A stretch of 64,000 bases of DNA from contig NZ_JAMXMX010000007.1 of assembly GCF_024055725.1 (NCBI RefSeq), forward strand, positions 1 to 64,000. The letters are read 5' to 3'. Every line of letters begins with the position of its first letter. Position 1 is the stretch's first letter. The notes under the pieces were generated by a model, which saw only the letters and a program-made list of their open reading frames with translations, did not search any database and was not told where the DNA came from. This DNA is from Actinoallomurus spadix (lineage in GTDB: Bacteria > Actinomycetota > Actinomycetes > Streptosporangiales > Streptosporangiaceae). This document shows, in pieces, positions 59,338 through 64,000 of the stretch. Made by a program: the position numbers and the translations under genes.

Positions 59338-60603
59338 ATGACCGAGCCCGAGCCGACGATCCGGCCCCTCGGCCCACCGTCGCCGATCCCGCCCGACTCC
59401 GTGCCCCTGTACGGTCCGCGCTACGACAAGGAGAATCCAGCCCGGCTGTACGGGGAACTGAGGAACCGGCACGGGGCGGTGCTGCCCGTCCTGCTGGAAG
59501 GGGACGTGCCGGCCTGGCTGACCCTCGGCTACCGCGAGGTCCACCAGGTGCTCAGCGACTCGACGCTGTTCGCCCGGGACTCGCGCCGCTGGAACCAGTG
59601 GGAGAACATCCCCCCGGACTGGCCCCTCATGGCGCTCGTCGGATACCAGCCCGGATCGATCCTCTTCAGCGAGGGCGCCGCCCACCAGCGGCGGGCCCAG
59701 GCGATGACCGACGCCATGGAGCAGGTCGACCGGTTCGAGCTGAGGGCCCGATGCGAGCGGGTCGCCGACGAGCTCATCGACGAGTTCTGCGGCAGCGACG
59801 GGGCCGAGCTCATGGTCCAATACGCCAACCGGATCCCGGCGCTGGCACTCGCCGAGATGTTCGGCCTGCCCGACTCCGAGGCGTGGAGCATCGCGGAGGA
59901 CGTGATGGCCGTCCTGGACGGCGGCGAGGGCGCGCTCGAGGCGTACCAGCGGTTCGCGGGCGCGATGGGGCGCCTGCTGGAGGCCAAGCGCGCCGAGCCG
60001 GGCCCGGACGTCGCCTCCCGGATGCTGCACCACCCCGCGGAGCTCACGGCCGAGGAGCTCACCCAGGACCTCCTCATCATGATGATCGCCGGACAGGACC
60101 CGACGGCCAACTGGATCGGCAACACGCTGCGGCTGATGCTGATCGACGACCGGTTCTCCCTGACCCTCGCGGGCGGGCGGCGCAGCGTCGGGCAGGCGAT
60201 GAACGAGGTGCTCTGGGAGGAGTCGCCCGCCCAGAACACCTTCCGCTGGGCCACCCGCGACACCCGGCTGGGCGGACGGCACATCCGGGCCGGCGACGCC
60301 GTCGTCATCTGCCTCGCCGGCGCGAACTCCGATCCGCTGGTCCGGGCGGTGCCCGACGCCGGGTCGCGGGGCAACCACGCCCACTTCTCCTTCGGCCACG
60401 GCGACCACGGCTGCCCCTTCCCGGCCCCGGAGCTCGGCGAGGTCATCGCGGAGACCGCCGTCGAGGTGCTCCTGGACCGCCTGCCGGACGTACGGCTGGC
60501 CGTGCCGCCGAACGAGCTCGAATGGCGGCCGGCGTTCCGAGTGCGCGCGTTGAACGCGCTGCCGGTGAAGTTCTCCCCGGCCCCGGCGAGGACGCCGATG
60601 TGA
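59338..60603 (+). CDS. Conservon-associated cytochrome P450 lacking ExxR (CYP157-like)
   Basis: A 421-aa P450. I-helix motif AGQDPT (251-256); haem-binding loop FSFGHGDHGCPFPAPE with Cys359. The normally invariant ExxR reads E290-V-L-W293, without Arg. The streptomycete CYP157 family, also found beside conservons, is known for this loss. ATG 59338 has AGGAAGAGG. It follows cvnD in the same direction, 191 bases on. Confidence 0.93.
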   Translation: MTEPEPTIRPLGPPSPIPPDSVPLYGPRYDKENPARLYGELRNRHGAVLPVLLEGDVPAWLTLGYREVHQVLSDSTLFARDSRRWNQWENIPPDWPLMALVGYQPGSILFSEGAAHQRRAQAMTDAMEQVDRFELRARCERVADELIDEFCGSDGAELMVQYANRIPALALAEMFGLPDSEAWSIAEDVMAVLDGGEGALEAYQRFAGAMGRLLEAKRAEPGPDVASRMLHHPAELTAEELTQDLLIMMIAGQDPTANWIGNTLRLMLIDDRFSLTLAGGRRSVGQAMNEVLWEESPAQNTFRWATRDTRLGGRHIRAGDAVVICLAGANSDPLVRAVPDAGSRGNHAHFSFGHGDHGCPFPAPELGEVIAETAVEVLLDRLPDVRLAVPPNELEWRPAFRVRALNALPVKFSPAPARTPM

Positions 60604-60609
60604 ACCGGC

Positions 60610-60632
60610 GGCCGCCCCCTCGCGGGGCGGCC
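60610..60632 (+). terminator. Hairpin after P450 gene
   Basis: Nine-base perfect arms (60610-60618, 60624-60632) right after the P450 stop. Confidence 0.7.
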
Positions 60633-60696
60633 CGTCGTTCGCCGCACCGGACCGGGTGACAGGTTCCCGTTCCCGCCGAGCGCGCCGAGACCCGGC

Positions 60697-60781
60697 CCCG
60701 CCGGTCTTCGGCGGGCGTCTCGGCGGCCCTGCCGGTCAGGAGCGGGCGTCCTGAGGTGCGGCCCCGCCGATCTTCGGCGGG
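60697..60781. repeat. Duplicated hairpin unit
   Basis: Two copies of the hairpin CCCGCCG-N5-CGGCGGG (60697-60715 and 60763-60781), with related sequences GCGTCCTG between and after them. They lie between the convergent P450 and ADP-ribosylglycohydrolase genes and may serve as terminators. Confidence 0.7.
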
Positions 60782-60805
60782 CGTCCTGGGGTGCGGCCCC
60801 GCCGG

Positions 60806-61960
60806 TCAGGAGCGGGTGTGCCAGCTCATCGGCACGTCGCCCGTCTCTGGATCGGCCGGCGGGTTCGGGCCGAACTCCAGGGCGGCGTCGGCGGCGAGCT
60901 GGACGATGACGCGCCGCAGTTCGACGGCCGCCAGCCAGTGGCCGGGCAGCGCCGCCGTGCCGTACCGCGCGCCCAGCAGGTTGCCGCAGATCGAGCCGGT
61001 GGAGTCGCTGTCCCCGGAGTGGTTCACCGCGAGCCGCAACGCCCGCCGCATGACGTCGGCGGGCGCGCCGTCCCGTACCGCCAGCGCGGCGCACACCCCG
61101 ATGGCCAGGGCCTCCTCGCCGGTCCAGCCGCCGCCGAGCGTCTCCAGCCGCTCGGGCGTGAGCGCGTCGCCCTCCCGGGCCAGCGCCACCGCCGCGTCGA
61201 GCGACGCGGAGGTCTCCTCATGGCCGGAGTACGACTCCAGCACCGTACGGGCGGCGTCGAGCGCGTCGGACAGGTCCGCGCCGCGCAGCAGACCCCAGAC
61301 CGTCGCGGCCAGCACCCCGGCCGACAGGTACCCGCTCGGGTGGCCGTGGGTCAGGGCGGCGGACGTGGCCCCCATCGCGAACGCCGCGCGACGGCAGTCG
61401 GCGGCGCCCTCCGGGACGCGCGGAGAGAAGGGGAACCCCGCCGGGGCGGCCCGCATGACCCCGCCGCAGCCCTTCGAGTCGTTGATGGGCTCCTCGATGG
61501 TCCCCAGCGGGACGTATGGGCGCCGCCGCGCGGCGACGGCGTGCAGGGCGCTCAGGCAGGTCCGGCCGGGACCGCGCCGCTCGTGCATCTCCGGCCGGCC
61601 GAACAGCCAGCCGCCGCCGATGTCCTGTTCGGGGAACTCCTCGCCCTGCGTGCGCAGCCACTGCAGGTACGCGGCCTGCAGCAGGCCGGGCGCGGCTCCG
61701 CCGATGCCCTTGCCCCGCTCGCGGATGGACGCCTGGATCAGCGCATCGGCGGTGAACAGCGTCATCTGGGTGTCGTCGGTGACGGCGCCCACCCGCACCC
61801 GCGCGTCGCTGTACTCGGTGAGCCCCGCCGGGCCGTGCTTCTCCCGGATCTCCGCGATCGGCCGGCCCTCGATCGGCGCGCCGAGCGCGTCACCGATGGC
61901 GCCGCCCAGTAGACAGCCCAGCATGCGGTCAGGATCGGGATAAGTCATGCGATCGCCCAC
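60806..61960 (-). CDS. ADP-ribosylglycohydrolase family protein
   Basis: A 384-aa enzyme of the DraG type. Metal-binding motifs: LGGAIGDALGAPIE, GAVTDDTQMTLFTADAL and NHSGDSDSTGSICGNLLGA. It removes ADP-ribose from proteins or small molecules. The start may be GTG 61960 or ATG 61948. No partner ADP-ribosyltransferase is seen. Confidence 0.94.
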   Translation of the reverse strand: MGDRMTYPDPDRMLGCLLGGAIGDALGAPIEGRPIAEIREKHGPAGLTEYSDARVRVGAVTDDTQMTLFTADALIQASIRERGKGIGGAAPGLLQAAYLQWLRTQGEEFPEQDIGGGWLFGRPEMHERRGPGRTCLSALHAVAARRRPYVPLGTIEEPINDSKGCGGVMRAAPAGFPFSPRVPEGAADCRRAAFAMGATSAALTHGHPSGYLSAGVLAATVWGLLRGADLSDALDAARTVLESYSGHEETSASLDAAVALAREGDALTPERLETLGGGWTGEEALAIGVCAALAVRDGAPADVMRRALRLAVNHSGDSDSTGSICGNLLGARYGTAALPGHWLAAVELRRVIVQLAADAALEFGPNPPADPETGDVPMSWHTRS

Positions 61961-62043
61961 GCCGGTAAGTCTGCCAGGGGCCGGAACCGGACTCGGAGAC
62001 CACGTGTCGCTCGGTTCCGACTACTCGGAGCGCTCCTTGTCGC

Positions 62044-62055
62044 TACTCTGCTCCC
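62044..62055 (+). promoter_or_regulatory. -10 box of leaderless promoter
   Basis: TACTCT (62044-62049), six bases, then GTG 62056. Confidence 0.6.
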
Positions 62056-62544
62056 GTGAATGGCCTATTTGAGGACGCAACGGACAAGCCGCGCGTTACC
62101 GTGGCGAGCCGCCTGCTGGGCTGGTTCGAGCTGTTGCCGTTCCGTCGCGGTGTGACGCTCCTCGCCGTCCTCATCATCGTGCCGGCCTTCCTCATCGGGG
62201 GGCTGTTCGCCGTCCGCGGCGGCGGGCACGGCGACCCCTCGCGGTCCCAGGCGGCCGCCGCGACGCCGTCCGCACGGGACCACGACGACTCGGCAACGGC
62301 CGCACGGACCGAGCGGGCCATCGGCGAGATCGTCGCCTCCCGCAGCGTCCGCCCCGCGCCGAAGTCTCCCGGGACGTCCTCCGCGTCGTCCATGGGGACC
62401 CCCACCCCGACCCGACGCTCCCGGCCGACCCGCACCACGCGCCCGTCCCCCTCTCTCAGCACCAAATGCCCGGCGGAGCTGAAGAAGTGGCCGTGGATGT
62501 GGGAGCTGTGCCAACGCCGCCGCGGCGGCCACCCGAACCGATGA
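62056..62544 (+). CDS. Single-span membrane protein, unknown
   Basis: A 162-aa protein with one helix (GVTLLAVLIIVPAFLIGGLF, about 32-52), then a long Ser/Thr/Pro-rich, probably outside, region and a short end with two cysteines (STKCPAELKKWPWMWELCQ). No family recognised. The cysteine pair suggests an exported fold with a disulfide. Confidence 0.65.
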   Translation: MNGLFEDATDKPRVTVASRLLGWFELLPFRRGVTLLAVLIIVPAFLIGGLFAVRGGGHGDPSRSQAAAATPSARDHDDSATAARTERAIGEIVASRSVRPAPKSPGTSSASSMGTPTPTRRSRPTRTTRPSPSLSTKCPAELKKWPWMWELCQRRRGGHPNR

Positions 62545-62631
62545 GGTCACGGACAGAGCACGAACCACAGTGTCACCTGTAGTACCGTCAACCCGCCGCA
62601 CATCTTCGCCAGTCCCCCGGAGGATCTCCGC

Positions 62632-63690
62632 GTGCCAAGCACTCGGTCAGCGGCGCTGATCGCGGCGATCACGGCGGTCGTGCTCCTGCTGACGTCCAGC
62701 GCCGAGAATGAGTCGCCCGCCGCCGCGTCGCCGTCGGCCGACAGCGTCAAGACCCTTCGCAAGCAGGCCGACAAGGCCAAGAACGAGCTGTCTCAGGCCA
62801 CCAAGGCCTGGGAGGCGCGCAAGAAGCAGCTCACCGCCTCCGAGGACAAGCTCAAGTCCACCCTCGCCGACCTCGGCACGGCCAACGCCGAGCTCACCAA
62901 GATCCGCGAGCCGCTGGCCCAGCTGGCCGCCAGCGCGTACAAGGAGCCGGGGGCCATGGGCATCCCGGCCCTGATCGGGGACAGTGACCCCGGCCGGGCG
63001 CTGGCCGCCGCCACCGACCTGACGATGCTGACCAACGACCAGAAGGCCCTCATCGACAGGGCCGACCGCCTGCAGCGGCAACGCGAGCAGCTGGCCGCGT
63101 CGGCGCAGGAGCTGCAGTCGAACAACGCGGTCGAGGAGGCGAAGCTGAAGCAGGAGATGAGCGCGCTGAAAGAACGCGCGTCCCGTCTCACCGCGCAGCT
63201 GACGGCCGCCCTGAAGAAGCTCGACCCGAACACCCGGTTGCAGCTCACCTGCCAGAAGAGCCTGGTCACCGAGGCGCGGAAGTTCCCCAACGGGCTCATC
63301 CCCGCCCGCTATCTCTGCCCGCTGCCGCAGCCCGGTCGGCAGCTCCGCGCCGACGCGGCCCTGGCCTTCTACAAGCTGAACGCCGCCTACAAGGCGCACT
63401 TCGGCGTCCAGATGTGCCTCACCGACTCCTACCGGCCCCTCGCCGAGCAGCAGCGGATCTACGCCGACCGGCCCGGCATGGCGGCCGTGCCAGGGCACAG
63501 CAACCACGGATGGGGCACCGCCGTCGACCTGTGCGGCGGAGTCCAGAGCCAGGGCTCGGCGCAGTTCAACTGGCTGCAGGCGAATTCGAAGAGGTACGAG
63601 TTCTTCCACCCGGCGTGGGCCTACAGCAGCCCCTTCGAGCCGTGGCACTGGGAGTACACCAAGGAGAACACCCCGGACGCCAGCGACTGA
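62632..63690 (+). CDS. Exported VanY-type D,D-carboxypeptidase with coiled coil
   Basis: A 352-aa protein. Signal region 1-32 (STRSAALIAAITAVVLLL), coiled coil about 38-205, VanY domain 230-345. Zinc motifs: TDSYRPLAEQQ, PGHSNHGWGTAVDL (His and Asp) and PWHWEY. It trims the D-Ala end of peptidoglycan stems. GTG 62632 follows GGAGGA. The coiled coil resembles NlpC/P60-type hydrolase regulators. Confidence 0.94.
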   Translation: MPSTRSAALIAAITAVVLLLTSSAENESPAAASPSADSVKTLRKQADKAKNELSQATKAWEARKKQLTASEDKLKSTLADLGTANAELTKIREPLAQLAASAYKEPGAMGIPALIGDSDPGRALAAATDLTMLTNDQKALIDRADRLQRQREQLAASAQELQSNNAVEEAKLKQEMSALKERASRLTAQLTAALKKLDPNTRLQLTCQKSLVTEARKFPNGLIPARYLCPLPQPGRQLRADAALAFYKLNAAYKAHFGVQMCLTDSYRPLAEQQRIYADRPGMAAVPGHSNHGWGTAVDLCGGVQSQGSAQFNWLQANSKRYEFFHPAWAYSSPFEPWHWEYTKENTPDASD

Positions 63691-63733
63691 CCCACGCCCC
63701 TCGGCGCAACGGACGGGGACGTTGAGACAGGGC

Positions 63734-64000
63734 CTAACCGACGATCGCGACCGACAGGCGGGAGTCGACGGCGGCGCGGGCGATGGCCGCCGCCTGGGCG
63801 CGGTCCGTGCGCAGCACGACGAGCGCTCCATCGCCGGTGCCGGTGCCAGGGCCGGGCCGGGGCACCGCGAGGACCGGCACCGCGGCCGCGACCGTGCGCG
63901 CCGGCAGGGGGCCCTCGGCGCGGGCGGCCAGGAGATCGACACGGTCGCCGGCGTGCAGGAGCCGCACGACGGCGGCGTCGGCGAGGCGCACCGGCGTCGC
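63734..64000 (-). CDS. SAF/CpaB-like protein, C-terminal part (partial)
   Basis: The reading frame enters from the right edge and ends at 63734. The visible 88 residues (LLHAGDRVDLLAARAEG, ARTVAAAVPVLAVPRPG, GALVVLRTDRAQAAAIARAA) match the C-terminal part of the SAF/RcpC domain of CpaB-type Flp pilus proteins. The N-terminal membrane anchor lies outside the window. Confidence 0.75.
   Translation of the reverse strand, partial: ATPVRLADAAVVRLLHAGDRVDLLAARAEGPLPARTVAAAVPVLAVPRPGPGTGTGDGALVVLRTDRAQAAAIARAAVDSRLSVAIVG

Noticed and set aside
1-64000. Mobile elements, prophage or integration sites
   Set aside because: No transposase, integrase or tRNA gene was seen, and no obvious flanking repeats mark an island.

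Overview
The window is very GC-rich DNA from a Gram-positive actinomycete. GTG and TTG starts are frequent, genes overlap by ATGA or GTGA, and many genes seem to be read from leaderless mRNAs: a TANNNT box followed 6-7 bases later by the start codon, seen at 11 genes. The gene set (group 1h [NiFe]-hydrogenase, conservon operon with P450, DUF397/DUF5753 pair, Rpf-like and YkuD lipoproteins, SpoIIE-type phosphatases) points to a soil actinomycete, perhaps Streptosporangiales or a streptomycete relative. The placement below phylum is inference.

Region 1 (about 0.1-14.3 kb) is a high-affinity hydrogenase locus. A long minus-strand operon runs from 9412 to 132: conserved 536-aa protein, maturation protease, hypA, hemerythrin-like protein, small subunit, large subunit, NifU-like protein, DUF5947 protein, two very small proteins, and a QcrB-like cytochrome b. 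A PadR regulator separates it from hypC-hypD-hypE. hypB and hypF are not in the window. Divergent from hypC is the most striking gene. It encodes a beta-propeller protein that runs in frame through a TGA into a complete thioredoxin/TlpA domain. The TGA sits exactly where the first cysteine of the CGPC active site belongs, so this is a candidate selenoprotein (U-G-P-C) tied to hydrogen oxidation. A hairpin that could act as SECIS follows it.

Region 2 (14.6-26.4 kb) holds two SpoIIE-type membrane phosphatases, a pair of EamA-type transporters, a small secreted protein, a membrane HD-GYP protein, a GntP-type permease, an Rpf-like lipoprotein, a STAS protein without its phosphorylatable serine, and a large WD40-like protein. 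Region 3 (26.4-41.1 kb) has a MarR regulator with a double palindromic operator next to a metallo-hydrolase. It then has a tightly overlapping operon (GT2, DUF2064, methyltransferase, cytochrome/molybdopterin oxidoreductase, membrane protein) divergent from a membrane protein plus two-component system. A series of single genes follows: cupin, epimerase, phosphoesterase, AlkB, GNAT, SDR, LysR, carboxymuconolactone decarboxylase.

Region 4 (41.1-56 kb) contains two related small secreted proteins, a DUF397/DUF5753/HATPase group, an Lrp regulator with a divergent amino-acid transporter, STAS, MgtC and YihY proteins, a second amino-acid permease, a cyclic-nucleotide-sensing kinase coupled to a response-regulator/thioredoxin-reductase-like fusion, an L,D-transpeptidase, and a secreted protein ending exactly in LPVTG. 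Region 5 (56-64 kb) is a complete conservon (cvnA-D plus a P450 lacking ExxR), an ADP-ribosylglycohydrolase, a small membrane protein, a VanY-type peptidase, and the end of an SAF/CpaB-like protein. No tRNA, rRNA, CRISPR array, transposase or phage gene was seen.
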